From: JBFMCC01 sp037445635
GTDB taxonomy: Bacteria; Chloroflexota; Anaerolineae; Anaerolineales; Villigracilaceae
Length of the DNA: 42,476 nt
Assembly (NCBI GenBank): GCA_037445635.1
Contig: JBBIKC010000030.1
Location: 1 to 42,476 of the forward strand
Direction: 5' to 3'
The translations under genes and the position numbers were made by a program. Below the pieces are notes generated by a model. It ran no database searches, had not been told where the DNA came from, and was given only the letters and a program-made list of their open reading frames with translations. Below, in pieces: positions 1 to 7,036 of this stretch. Within the stretch, counting starts at the first letter, position 1, and each line of letters starts with the position of its first letter.

Positions 1-53
1 CCCTAAACGCCTGATTTTTCTACTTCCAATTGGTACTAAATTTGGGAGGTTGA

Positions 54-845
54 CAACGGGGGTCTACAGAAAAGTCCTATTCTTACCCATTATCTGGCGA
101 GATCGGAATTTACTTTGACTTGCCTCTTTTTACGCGAAATTATTTCACGACAGGAGCGATCATTACTCATCCTGTGCTAAACGAAGAAGGGGTTAATGTT
201 TCAGTGATCGCTCAATTGCTTTATGAGGCATTTATTTTGCTAATACCCTACGAGAGACAAGACATTAACTTTGCGACTGACAAATTCCGAATAAAAATGG
301 AACCGCTGAAAAAAGATGGAAGGTTTATAGCAATCTACGATCAAACATATGGAAGTTTGCGATTGACAAGCAGAGTGTTGGAAGAAAACGTTCTTAATCG
401 AATCTTACTAGAAGCAAAAAATGTAATGGCGCGGCAGGAACTTATCGAAGTAAATCAGCCCACATTAGATGCTCTTGATGTGCTTATTAAATCTACAGAT
501 AAACCCAAGAACTTTATTTCGCTTGGGGAAAAGATTGTTTCGTCGCTTGGAAGCAACTATAAACGTGTGATTCTTCCGAAAAGTAAGGGCACACTCTTGA
601 CTATCAACAATGAAGAATTTATCGTAGATAGAGTTTTCTTGACGCTTGACGGTCTTAGATACGAAGGAAAAACTTCACGCCAATCTACAGAAAGATTGAC
701 GCCATTGGTAGACCACGTAAAGGAAATACCAGGGGAAAGCAAAATGGGTTACTACAATTTTTCAACAGGACTAGTTGAAAAACTATCTCAAAAGCAAATA
801 AAGGCGATTGAAGAAGAAACTAAAGAAAGAAACAAAGTGCAATAA
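54..845 (+). CDS. Unrecognised AT-rich ORF, possibly the 3' part of a larger gene
   Basis: The frame is open from just after a TGA at 51-53 to TAA at 843-845. The first possible start is TTG at 120, giving 241 residues, but no convincing ribosome binding site precedes it. The protein is soluble, mixed alpha/beta and rich in Lys and Glu. I do not recognise a family with certainty; the segment around residues 45-85 (containing YERQDIN and AIYDQTYGSLRL) reminded me of the C-terminal parts of large DEAD/DEAH helicases, which is only an impression. Base composition is clearly more AT-rich than the genes from 2.5 kb onward, suggesting transfer. Another frame (2-118) is also open from the window edge, so a frameshifted or truncated longer gene is possible. 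Confidence 0.5.
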   Translation, partial: QRGSTEKSYSYPLSGEIGIYFDLPLFTRNYFTTGAIITHPVLNEEGVNVSVIAQLLYEAFILLIPYERQDINFATDKFRIKMEPLKKDGRFIAIYDQTYGSLRLTSRVLEENVLNRILLEAKNVMARQELIEVNQPTLDALDVLIKSTDKPKNFISLGEKIVSSLGSNYKRVILPKSKGTLLTINNEEFIVDRVFLTLDGLRYEGKTSRQSTERLTPLVDHVKEIPGESKMGYYNFSTGLVEKLSQKQIKAIEEETKERNKVQ

Positions 846-934
846 GGTTGACAATAGCGAAATGCGTAGCTGCTGGCGAGGAGACTGGTGGAAGAGGCGA
901 TGGTGTCCCATGCACGGCGCGAGGGAATGCCCTC

Positions 935-981
935 ATGCTTCGACAGGGTTTCGACAAACTCAACCTGCCTGCTCAGCACGG
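935..981 (-). repeat. Palindromic repeat, family A (CGTGCTGAGC ... TCGAAGCAT)
   Basis: Read on the minus strand it begins CCGTGCTGAGCAGG, has an internal GTTGAGTTTGTCGAAAC part, and ends CTGTCGAAGCAT. Related copies lie inside recO (32229-32258), inside the decayed TIR gene (35859-35945) and, shorter, inside the TIR fragment at 37057-37080. This copy is intergenic and looks the most complete. Confidence 0.7.
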
Positions 982-1032
982 TACCCCCAGTCCCTTTGAG
1001 TAGCATCCTTTAGCGATCCCAAAAAGTGAGAG

Positions 1033-1067
1033 TCCCTTCGCACCCATCGGGTATGCTGTGCGAGGGA
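1033..1067. repeat. Intergenic dyad related to repeat family C
   Basis: Arms TCCCTTCGCAC and GTGCGAGGGA enclose a centre reading CATCGGGTATGC. On the reverse strand the centre reads GCATACCCGATGGG, close to AGCATACCCGAAGGGTACGC inside the TIR pseudogene at 35824-35843, so they may share an origin. Confidence 0.5.
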
Positions 1068-1147
1068 GTCCGCTGGCGGGAAATTACCTGCCCACGAAAT
1101 CGAAACTGATGTATATTTAGGCCATCATTTTGCAGACGGAGTCATCT

Positions 1148-1429
1148 GTGTTCGAGCGAATCCTGAATCAACTTCGAGAGAAAGTTCGCACACGCCAGTA
1201 TGTAATGACTGTCCATGCAGAAGATGAAATGGAAGAAGATGGTTTAACGATTTTCGACGTGGAAAGCGTCATCCTATCAGGTAAGATTATCGAACGTCAG
1301 AAAGACCAGAATACAGGCGAATGGAAGTATCTTCTCAGAGGCGAGACGCTGGCAGGAGAATCTGCCATTACTGTTACCAAAATCAGCCCGACTGGAAAAC
1401 TGGTGTTCGTCACTGTGTTTCGTGAATAA
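1148..1429 (+). CDS. DUF4258-type protein, probable toxin of a toxin-antitoxin pair
   Basis: A small protein of 93 residues with the DUF4258 pattern: an early HAEDEMEEDGLT segment, a central IIERQKD followed by a short beta hairpin, and a beta-strand tail ending VFVTVFRE. Members of this family resemble RelE/MqsR-type mRNA interferases and are usually encoded just before a YgiT-type zinc-finger protein, as here (9-base gap). I chose GTG at 1148 because CGGAG lies six bases upstream; TTG at 1130 would add six residues but has no binding site. Assignment as a toxin rests on family and neighbour, not on a demonstrated active site. Confidence 0.75.
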   Translation: MFERILNQLREKVRTRQYVMTVHAEDEMEEDGLTIFDVESVILSGKIIERQKDQNTGEWKYLLRGETLAGESAITVTKISPTGKLVFVTVFRE

Positions 1430-1438
1430 GGAGAAACT

Positions 1439-1672
1439 ATGATTTGCGATATTTGCGGCAAAAAAGGAGCCGAAGTCCGTTACATGACGCGCAGTTATGG
1501 CAAAGGCGCGAATTTGCTGATTATCGAGAATGTCCCTGTGGTGGTCTGTCTCAACTGTGGGGAGAGTTATCTCACCGCGGAAACATTGCACGAGATCGAG
1601 CGAATCAAGCTGCACCGAAAGAATTTGGCAAAGTTGAAAAGCGTGGCTGTGGCCGAGTTTGTGGACACATGA
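1439..1672 (+). CDS. YgiT-type zinc-finger protein, probable antitoxin
   Basis: A 77-residue protein with an N-terminal zinc-binding unit: CxxC at residues 3-6 (CDIC) and CxxC at 37-40 (CLNC), joined by a beta hairpin, followed by a helical tail. This is the MqsA/YgiT N-terminal fold found in single-domain antitoxins paired with DUF4258 toxins. It starts nine bases after the toxin stop with a strong AAGGAG site, so the two are co-transcribed. It lacks the C-terminal helix-turn-helix of full MqsA, so DNA binding, if any, must come through another partner. A hairpin terminator follows directly. Confidence 0.8.
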   Translation: MICDICGKKGAEVRYMTRSYGKGANLLIIENVPVVVCLNCGESYLTAETLHEIERIKLHRKNLAKLKSVAVAEFVDT

Positions 1673-1678
1673 GCCGAG

Positions 1679-1711
1679 AAATCCGAAGTCGCGAGACTTC
1701 GGATTTTTTGT
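1679..1711 (+). terminator. Rho-independent terminator
   Basis: Stem AAATCCGAAGTC / GACTTCGGATTT with a GCGA loop, then a T run. It ends the toxin-antitoxin pair on the plus strand and lies between that pair and the convergent VapBC pair. Confidence 0.85.
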
Positions 1712-1716
1712 TAAAT

Positions 1717-1747
1717 CAAGCGGGCTTGTCGCGGCTTGGGGAGGGAG
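1717..1747 (+). repeat. Short repeat containing GCTTGGGGAGG (copy 1)
   Basis: The segment reads CGGGCTTGTCGCGG followed by CTTGGGGAGGG. A near-identical copy is at 5510-5540, and shorter copies reading GTCCGCGCTTGGGGAGG occur at 2511-2530 and 5404-5423. All are in gaps between genes. Confidence 0.6.
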
Positions 1748-1748
1748 G

Positions 1749-2168
1749 CTATTTCGGCGCTTCCGCCACGAGTTTCTCGAACCTGCTGAAATGCTTTTGG
1801 TCGAATGTGTAAATCTTGTCCACATTGTTCTTGATCATCCATGCCGCGTTGAAGGCATCAATGAAATCCACGTTTTTGTCTGCATAATGGACAATGGCCT
1901 GCAGGATCAAATCTGAATCGATCACATCCAATCCGTCCGTGTTCAAAATACCCAATACCATTTCCTGGATTTCCTTTTTCCCCATTTCGTAAAAACTTTC
2001 CAGCGTCCAGACGATCTCGGCGATGACCATGCTGGTAGTGACGAGATTCACTTTTCCCTTCGCGGCGCGTTGAAGCAATGTCTCGACCGCGTCCGCCTGC
2101 GCGGGGACATCGTCCGTGAGATAACGAAGGAAGAGATTGGTGTCGGCAAAGACGGTATCAACTTCCAT
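1749..2168 (-). CDS. vapC: VapC-type PIN-domain ribonuclease toxin
   Basis: A 139-residue PIN domain. Acidic residues expected for metal binding are visible: Asp in FADTNLFLRYL near the N terminus, Glu in the IAEIVWTL helix, Asp in VDFIDAFNAAW, and Asp in IYTFDQKHF near the C terminus. PIN toxins of this kind cut RNA and are held inactive by the upstream AbrB-type antitoxin. The start ATG at 2168 overlaps the antitoxin stop by 11 bases, a classic translationally coupled arrangement. Length and motif spacing match active members, so I see no sign of decay. Confidence 0.9.
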   Translation of the reverse strand: MEVDTVFADTNLFLRYLTDDVPAQADAVETLLQRAAKGKVNLVTTSMVIAEIVWTLESFYEMGKKEIQEMVLGILNTDGLDVIDSDLILQAIVHYADKNVDFIDAFNAAWMIKNNVDKIYTFDQKHFSRFEKLVAEAPK

Positions 2169-2412
2169 TGCGGCCCCCCCGTTTTTGGGCGCGTCGGGTC
2201 TTGACCTGATTGCGGATCGCGTCGAAATCCTGTTTTGCCGAGACCTTCACGCGTCCGCGCAGGTTCAACAGGCTCTGCGTAACGGGCTTGATGACCACCT
2301 GATCGCCGTCAATGATAAAAGCAATCTGGTCGCCCTCGGCAACGTTGATCTTCATCCGTACTTCCTTGGGCAGGACAATCTGTCCGCGCCGCCCAACTTG
2401 TGTGGCTAACAT
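2158..2412 (-). CDS. vapB: AbrB/SpoVT-type antitoxin of the VapC pair
   Basis: An 84-residue protein with an N-terminal swapped-hairpin DNA-binding domain: the VGRRGQIVLPKEVR pattern followed by GDQIAFIIDGDQVVIKP. The C-terminal 35 residues (VKVSAKQDFDAI and a basic tail) probably bind and block the PIN toxin. ATG at 2412 is the start because AAGGAG lies six bases upstream; an extension to 2454 would run into the promoter region. A strong promoter with repeated TTGACTGA boxes precedes it, fitting autoregulation by the antitoxin-toxin complex. Confidence 0.9.
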   Translation of the reverse strand: MLATQVGRRGQIVLPKEVRMKINVAEGDQIAFIIDGDQVVIKPVTQSLLNLRGRVKVSAKQDFDAIRNQVKTRRAQKRGGRNGS

Positions 2413-2421
2413 GGTTTTCTC

Positions 2422-2488
2422 CTTTGACTGATGGTTTTTGCGTTTGTCAGTCAAATCTAATAATATCAGTCAATGTGACGTTTGTCAA
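2422..2488 (-). promoter_or_regulatory. VapBC promoter with repeated operator boxes
   Basis: On the minus strand a perfect -35 TTGACA (2483-2488) is followed by a 17-base spacer and a -10 TATTAT (2460-2465). TTGACTGA-type boxes overlap and follow it: one in the spacer (2465-2473), one just downstream (2446-2455), and an inverted one next to the ribosome binding site (2423-2432). This arrangement looks like an operator array read by the AbrB-type antitoxin. Confidence 0.75.
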
Positions 2489-2510
2489 ACTCCGCTCGAG
2501 AAAGAACGTT

Positions 2511-2530
2511 TGTCCGCGCTTGGGGAGGAG
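2511..2530 (+). repeat. Short repeat containing GCTTGGGGAGG (copy 2)
   Basis: Reads GTCCGCGCTTGGGGAGG plus a G-rich tail, just upstream of the diguanylate cyclase promoter. It matches the copy at 5404-5423 over about 17 bases. Confidence 0.55.
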
Positions 2531-2560
2531 GGGGACGCTTTCTTTTTGTTGAATCGAGCA

Positions 2561-2566
2561 TATAAT
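2561..2566 (+). promoter_or_regulatory. -10 box of a near-leaderless promoter
   Basis: A perfect TATAAT ends 14 bases before the ATG at 2581, so transcription should start about seven bases upstream of the start codon. No Shine-Dalgarno sequence fits. No good -35 is visible at the expected distance. Confidence 0.55.
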
Positions 2567-2580
2567 TCCCCCTATTCTCA

Positions 2581-5265
2581 ATGCTAAACATCTACCTTAC
2601 CCCCGCTTCCGTCGCGTATCTGACCCAATTCATCCTGGCGCTGGCGATTATGCTCTTCCTCCTCAACCGCCTGCGGAGTCGGCGCGAGCGGGCGTTGTTC
2701 CTGCTGACCGCCTTCTTCGCGTCAATGACAGCCTTCGCCGGCTTGTTGGTTTTTAACGCCGCCTTGCTGCCGTTCCCCCGCCTGCTTACCGTCTTTGCCG
2801 AGAACGCCATCCTGGGTCTGGCGCTGGCGGCGTTCACCGCTTTTGCCTACCACTTCCCGCAACGTTATCCGCAGCACAAATGGGAAATGCGCATCCTCCT
2901 GGCGCTCAGCCTGGGCTATTTTTTCTGGGAAGCGGGCTTCATGATTTTCCGTTACAACGCCCTCTTGGGTCAGGGAACGGTTTACATCCGCCCGCCTCTT
3001 GTCGCGTACAGTATCCCCGTGATCATCCTCTTTGCGCCGATCGCCTTCCTGCGCCAAACGCTGGCGGCGGACCCGCGCCCGGTCGCCTGGTGGCGCAAAC
3101 TGTGGAAGCCCGAAGGCAAGGGCGCTCGCGGGGCGCGCAATTTCGCGTTGGCGTTCAGTATTCCGGTCGTGTTGGGCGTCATCAATGCCCTCGTCTTCTT
3201 CGGACTTTCGCTCGAGGTCATTCATGCCGCCGTATCCATCGGCATGCTGCTCACGTTCTGGCTGCTTGCCAACAACTACGTCAACTTCATCCCCGGCAGC
3301 GTGGATGTGGCCTCCCGGCTGTCCATCCTCTCGCTGACCCTCTTCCTGGCCCTGATTGGCGCAGTGGGCTGGCTGATTGCCCCCTCCTATATCGAGACCT
3401 ACCAGCCCGCTCTGCGCGATCACCAGACCCTGCGCTTCACGCCCAACGGGACGGCTGGATACGACGTGAGCGAGGTGGATTTTCACTTTGAGAGCGATCT
3501 GGGCGAGAAGGTCCAACCACAGACCCTCGACGAAAACGGCAACCAGCGGGTGGATTTCACCTTTCCCCTCTATGGGCAGACTTACACCGATGCCTACGTT
3601 AGCCATTCGGGCTTCATCAGTCTGGGCGAGACGCTCCGTTCGCTCAACCTGCAGGCTCCCTCCATCCACACCCCCACCATCTTCCCGTTGTTGATTAGCC
3701 TCAACCCCGACCCTGCCGAGGCAGAGAGCGGACTGTATATCCGTCGGGAACCGGAGCGATTGATCGTCACGTGGAACCGCCTGCTGACTTATGCTCAGCC
3801 CAAGACACACTACACCTTCCAGTCCATCCTGTACGCGGACGGGACCTTCGAGTTCACTTACAACGGTTTGCCCCAGCACATTCTCTTTGACCCGAATTCC
3901 AGTCCCTCGGATACCCCCTGGCTGCGCGGCGTGGCGGCCGGGCGCGGTGAACCGCTGCATGAACTACCCGCCGGCATGGAGGAGTCCGCCGATCTGGTCT
4001 CCCTCTCCCGCGCCGGCGCAACTCCCTTGCTGGAAAATTACCAATTGGCATTTCGGCGCTACCTGCACACTTTTATGGCGCCGGTTGCCTGGGTGGTGAT
4101 TGGCGGAAGCCTCTTGATCTTGTTGGTCATTCCTCGTTTGGTGCGTTCCTCGATTGCACAGCCCATCCAAGCGCTGGCCGCCGGAGTGAGGCGCATGGAA
4201 GCCGGCGAGAAGGACATTACTGTCCCCGTTCAAGCAGAAGATGAAATCGGCTTTCTAACGGGGGCATTCAACACCATGAGCGCCGCGCTGGATGACCACG
4301 TGCGCAACCTGGAAACGCGCGTCGCCGACCGCACCTCCGACCTGCTGGCGGCCAATGCGGAGTTACGCAAATTGTCGGTTGCTGTTGAGCAAAGCCCCAG
4401 CGTCATCATTATCGCCGACCTGCAGGCTCAGATCGAATACGTCAACGAGGCCTTTACCCTCTCCACCGGCTATACCTTCGAGGAAGTCAAAGGCAGAAAC
4501 CTTCGCTTCCTGCAATCGGGCCACACCCCGCCCGAGACCTACAGGGAGTTGTGGGATGCTTTAACGGCGGGAAGAACCTGGCGCGGGGAATTAATCAACC
4601 GCCGCAAGGATGGCGAAATCTATTGGGAATATGCGGTCATTGCCCCCATCTACGATGTTGATGGAAAGGTTGCTTACTACGTTGCTGTCAAAGAAGACAT
4701 CACCGCCCGCAAAGTTGCCGAAGCAAAACTGGAACAGTTGGCCGTTACCGATTCTCTGACCAGTCTTCTCAACCGGCGCGGGTTCTTTTTGGAGGCCGCA
4801 AAAATATACGCCCGAAGCCTGCACCCGCCTTATGAACTGGCCGCGTTGATGATGGATATTGATCACTTCAAAAATATCAACGATCTCTATGGACATCAGG
4901 CTGGGGACGCGGTACTGCAGGAAATCGCCGCCCGCCTGCGCGATAACCTGCGCCCTACAGACATAATCGCCCGCTACGGCGGAGAGGAATTTGTTGCCCT
5001 CCTGCCGCGCACCCCCCTCGACAATCTGAAGCAGATCGCCCGCCGCCTCAATGCCGCTGTCCGCCAACGGCCGATCGAATATAGAGAACTTGCCATTTCC
5101 ATAACCATCAGTATTGGCGGCGTCATGCTGACCGCCGAAAGCATCTCGCTCGATGAACTGCTCACCCAGGCCGATCAAGCCATGTATCGGGCCAAGATGG
5201 CTGGAAGGAATCGCACGGTCATTTTCGCCCCATCTGGTTCTGAAGATTTTCTGGAAATCACATAA
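2581..5265 (+). CDS. Membrane sensor diguanylate cyclase (HAMP-PAS-GGDEF)
   Basis: An 894-residue enzyme expected to make cyclic di-GMP from two GTP. Several membrane helices occupy about residues 5-270, then a region of about 225 residues (270-495) likely outside the membrane, another membrane helix near 500-520, a HAMP segment at about 520-570, a PAS/PAC unit at about 595-715, and a GGDEF domain at about 730-885. The active-site motif is GGEEF at 800-804, an accepted active variant. RPTD at 791-794 is the product-inhibition I-site at the correct five-residue distance. The PAS domain has NLRFLQ where light-sensing LOV domains have NCRFLQ, so it lacks the flavin-binding Cys. The external part contains a beta-rich FTFPLYGQTYTDAYVSHSG stretch reminiscent of nidogen-like modules. 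The ligand is unknown. It is monocistronic. Confidence 0.92.
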   Translation: MLNIYLTPASVAYLTQFILALAIMLFLLNRLRSRRERALFLLTAFFASMTAFAGLLVFNAALLPFPRLLTVFAENAILGLALAAFTAFAYHFPQRYPQHKWEMRILLALSLGYFFWEAGFMIFRYNALLGQGTVYIRPPLVAYSIPVIILFAPIAFLRQTLAADPRPVAWWRKLWKPEGKGARGARNFALAFSIPVVLGVINALVFFGLSLEVIHAAVSIGMLLTFWLLANNYVNFIPGSVDVASRLSILSLTLFLALIGAVGWLIAPSYIETYQPALRDHQTLRFTPNGTAGYDVSEVDFHFESDLGEKVQPQTLDENGNQRVDFTFPLYGQTYTDAYVSHSGFISLGETLRSLNLQAPSIHTPTIFPLLISLNPDPAEAESGLYIRREPERLIVTWNRLLTYAQPKTHYTFQSILYADGTFEFTYNGLPQHILFDPNSSPSDTPWLRGVAAGRGEPLHELPAGMEESADLVSLSRAGATPLLENYQLAFRRYLHTFMAPVAWVVIGGSLLILLVIPRLVRSSIAQPIQALAAGVRRMEAGEKDITVPVQAEDEIGFLTGAFNTMSAALDDHVRNLETRVADRTSDLLAANAELRKLSVAVEQSPSVIIIADLQAQIEYVNEAFTLSTGYTFEEVKGRNLRFLQSGHTPPETYRELWDALTAGRTWRGELINRRKDGEIYWEYAVIAPIYDVDGKVAYYVAVKEDITARKVAEAKLEQLAVTDSLTSLLNRRGFFLEAAKIYARSLHPPYELAALMMDIDHFKNINDLYGHQAGDAVLQEIAARLRDNLRPTDIIARYGGEEFVALLPRTPLDNLKQIARRLNAAVRQRPIEYRELAISITISIGGVMLTAESISLDELLTQADQAMYRAKMAGRNRTVIFAPSGSEDFLEIT

Positions 5266-5403
5266 CCATGCCGTGAATGATCGCTTCGCGCGCGGGGATA
5301 TAGGTTACGGCCGATTGGGGTTTCGTAAATGATAGCACCCGGCAGAGTAGACATGTCAAGCCTGTACGCGAGTGGAGGAGACGGGAGAGGGGTGATGTTC
5401 ACG

Positions 5404-5423
5404 GTCCGCGCTTGGGGAGGCGG
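5404..5423 (+). repeat. Short repeat containing GCTTGGGGAGG (copy 3)
   Basis: Reads GGTCCGCGCTTGGGGAGG, closest to copy 2 at 2511-2530. Confidence 0.55.
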
Positions 5424-5509
5424 TTATAACGGAAACCTGACATGTCTCATCCGCGCCGTGGCGAATCGAGTCCGCGTGCGAGAAACGTGATTCGAGGAAA
5501 CAACCAGAA

Positions 5510-5540
5510 TCAAACGGGCTTGTCGGGGCTTGGGGAGGGT
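5510..5540 (+). repeat. Short repeat containing GCTTGGGGAGG (copy 4)
   Basis: Reads CGGGCTTGTCGGGG then CTTGGGGAGGG, closest to copy 1 at 1717-1747. With copies 1-3 it flanks the diguanylate cyclase gene on both sides. Confidence 0.6.
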
Positions 5541-5590
5541 TACCGTTCCTTTGCACCTGCTGAATATCCGGCGCGCTCATTGAGGCTTGA

Positions 5591-5794
5591 AACCGGCTTG
5601 CATTAGCGTCGCGATGGACCTTGAGGGAAGATGCCACGCGCACGACGACAGGTAACGCCGCTTTGATCACGGCATCGCTCAATAACCTCGTTCTGACTTT
5701 GATCCGCCAGGCAAAATTTCATAACGTTGCCCAGGCCAGACGCTGGTTTTCAGCGTGCGTTGACAAGGCCTCTGCCCTGCTTACCGTCCCTTGA
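5591..5794 (+). pseudogene. Remnant of an ISAs1-type transposase C terminus
   Basis: The frame 5591-5794 reads WTLREDATRTTTG, then NNLVLTLIRQAKF, then NVAQARRWF and ends near ALLTVP with TGA at 5792-5794. This is the conserved C-terminal end of ISAs1-family (H-repeat-associated) transposases, where an LREDA segment is followed by a leucine-rich helix and a final helix containing Arg-Trp/Tyr. An in-frame TGA at 5588-5590 cuts it off, and no upstream transposase motifs could be found. No inverted repeats or target duplication are evident, so it is a decayed fragment. Confidence 0.7.
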
Positions 5795-5823
5795 ACCTTA
5801 CTTTTAGAAAGCCCTGATGCCCA

Positions 5824-5852
5824 TTGACTCAAATAGGTTCGCGTGTTATCCT
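5824..5852 (+). promoter_or_regulatory. Promoter of the cold shock gene
   Basis: -35 TTGACT (5824-5829), 17-base spacer, -10 TATCCT (5847-5852). It predicts a transcript starting near 5860 with a leader of about 140 bases before the ATG at 6003. Long leaders are usual for cold shock mRNAs. Confidence 0.6.
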
Positions 5853-5901
5853 ATGGCCTACGGTTACCAGTAAGTGCGCTTTGGAAGGAAGAAGACCAGG
5901 T

Positions 5902-5934
5902 CGGCTCATGGGTACAACCCGTGAGCCGTTTTGT
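5902..5934 (+). promoter_or_regulatory. Terminator-like hairpin in the cold shock leader
   Basis: Stem CGGCTCATGGGT / ACCCGTGAGCCG (5902-5913 and 5917-5928, one wobble pair) with an ACA loop, then TTTTGTTCTCTT. It lies inside the predicted leader and could act as an attenuator or temperature-sensitive fold; it could instead end a small RNA. Confidence 0.6.
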
Positions 5935-6002
5935 TCTCTTGATCGTTCCGACGCAACAAACCAGGTACCACCCAATTCTTTTGCCATAAGGAGGCAAATA
6001 AA

Positions 6003-6215
6003 ATGTCGGAACGTATTCAAGGTACGGTCAAGTGGTTCAACGGGAGCAAGGGCTACGGCTTCCTCGCCCGCGAAAGCGGCGCGGATGTCTTTGTCCACTT
6101 CTCGGCCATCCAGGGCGAGGGCTTCAGGAACCTCGAAGAGGGCCAGAAGGTCGAGTTCTCGGTCGAGCAGGGCCCCAAGGGCCCGCAGGCCAGCAACGTC
6201 GTCGTCGTTAGCTGA
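6003..6215 (+). CDS. csp: Cold shock protein (CspA family)
   Basis: A complete 70-residue cold shock domain that binds single-stranded RNA or DNA and melts mRNA structure. RNP1 is KGYGFL (16-21) and RNP2 is VFVHF (29-33), with surrounding aromatic residues intact (W11, F12, F20, F30, H32, F33). The start is fixed by a strong AAGGAGG nine bases upstream of the ATG. The gene stands alone with its own promoter, a structured leader and a strong terminator. GC-rich codon use fits a native, well-expressed gene. Confidence 0.97.
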   Translation: MSERIQGTVKWFNGSKGYGFLARESGADVFVHFSAIQGEGFRNLEEGQKVEFSVEQGPKGPQASNVVVVS

Positions 6216-6232
6216 TTGACCGCTTTCTGACA

Positions 6233-6266
6233 AAAAATCCCCGGGATGAAAGTCCCGGGGATTTTT
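6233..6266 (+). terminator. Rho-independent terminator of the cold shock gene
   Basis: Stem AAAAATCCCCGGGA / TCCCGGGGATTTTT with a TGAAAG loop. It is symmetric and could also stop transcription from the minus-strand gene at 6313-6948. Confidence 0.9.
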
Positions 6267-6312
6267 GATCTGGCATGTTCGCGGCCGCGATTCCTTCCCG
6301 CCCGCTCGAATT

Positions 6313-6948
6313 TCAAAATCTTCGAATTGGCTCGGCCTTTTTCCTCTGAACCATCGCCCAGACGACCCATATTGCGATGACCAGAAACAGAGGCGCCAGA
6401 AGACACCTCAATGCGCTATTCACGACGGCGATTCGGGTGGCGTTGACGGACTTCCACAGGATTTGTCCGTTGTCGTCAATTTGTACGACTGTGATTTCCG
6501 CTTCGCCCCCGTCAGGGCAACTTCCGAATATCTTGTAATCCCTTGCCTCCGCCGGTGCGGCCGGGATTCCGAATATCTCCCGCAGGCTGTTCGTGCATTC
6601 TTCATCGGCGGCGGGGATGTCGCTCGAGAAGTCGCCTGCCAGACAGGAAATCCTTTCCCCGGTATCACAACACCGGTACGGAGCCTGTGTGTTAGTTTCT
6701 ATGAACGCCACAGCCTCCGCACAACTGACCCTTTCCCCGCTGTCCGGTTCCGTGTAACCGATGACGTTTGGCGTATCCGCCGTGAAGTAGTGAATGGAAT
6801 TGATCGTCACCTGCGTCTCGCCGAATTGCTTCCAGCCTGCCAGCCGGTAGTTGAGTTTGAAAATATCAACGGAGTAGAGCAGGATAGCCGCGATGACACA
6901 GGCGAGAACAACAAGCATATTCTTGTTTTTATAGAATTCTTTGTTCAT
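6313..6948 (-). CDS. Hypothetical protein with two membrane helices
   Basis: A 211-residue protein of no family I recognise. A membrane helix at about residues 10-27 and another at about 178-200 enclose a region of about 150 residues predicted to lie outside the cytoplasm. That region has several Cys residues (for example RVSCAEA, YRCCDTG, RISCLAG, EECTN, FGSCPDG), which suggests disulfides. The C terminus is short and basic. AAGGAA precedes the ATG at 6948. It lies alone on the minus strand between the cold shock terminator and the aminotransferase. Confidence 0.7.
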   Translation of the reverse strand: MNKEFYKNKNMLVVLACVIAAILLYSVDIFKLNYRLAGWKQFGETQVTINSIHYFTADTPNVIGYTEPDSGERVSCAEAVAFIETNTQAPYRCCDTGERISCLAGDFSSDIPAADEECTNSLREIFGIPAAPAEARDYKIFGSCPDGGEAEITVVQIDDNGQILWKSVNATRIAVVNSALRCLLAPLFLVIAIWVVWAMVQRKKAEPIRRF

Positions 6949-7036
6949 CGGACATTCCTTTGTTGGAAAGATTATAACGCCGGAACAAAAAGTGGACCTC
7001 TTGAGGGAGGCCCACCTGTTCCCTTGTCACTCGGAG

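Larger units (their letters stand above)
846..1147. other. Intergenic stretch made largely of short repeats
   Basis: No gene is supported here. The stretch holds a copy of the CGTGCTGAGC/TCGAAGCAT repeat at 935-981 and a dyad at 1033-1067. Short ORFs across it are on both strands and have no ribosome binding site or recognisable product. Confidence 0.6.
5266..5590. other. Non-coding gap after the diguanylate cyclase
   Basis: I see no gene. It contains two GCTTGGGGAGG repeat copies (5404-5423 and 5510-5540). ORFs across it lack ribosome binding sites and recognisable products. Confidence 0.5.

Noticed and set aside
2722..3960. A 412-codon minus-strand frame
   Set aside because: Antisense to the diguanylate cyclase membrane and external parts; rich in Gln, Glu and Arg as expected for a shadow.
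4381..4720. The PAS domain as a LOV photoreceptor
   Set aside because: The motif reads NLRFLQ; the flavin-binding Cys of NCRFLQ is missing.
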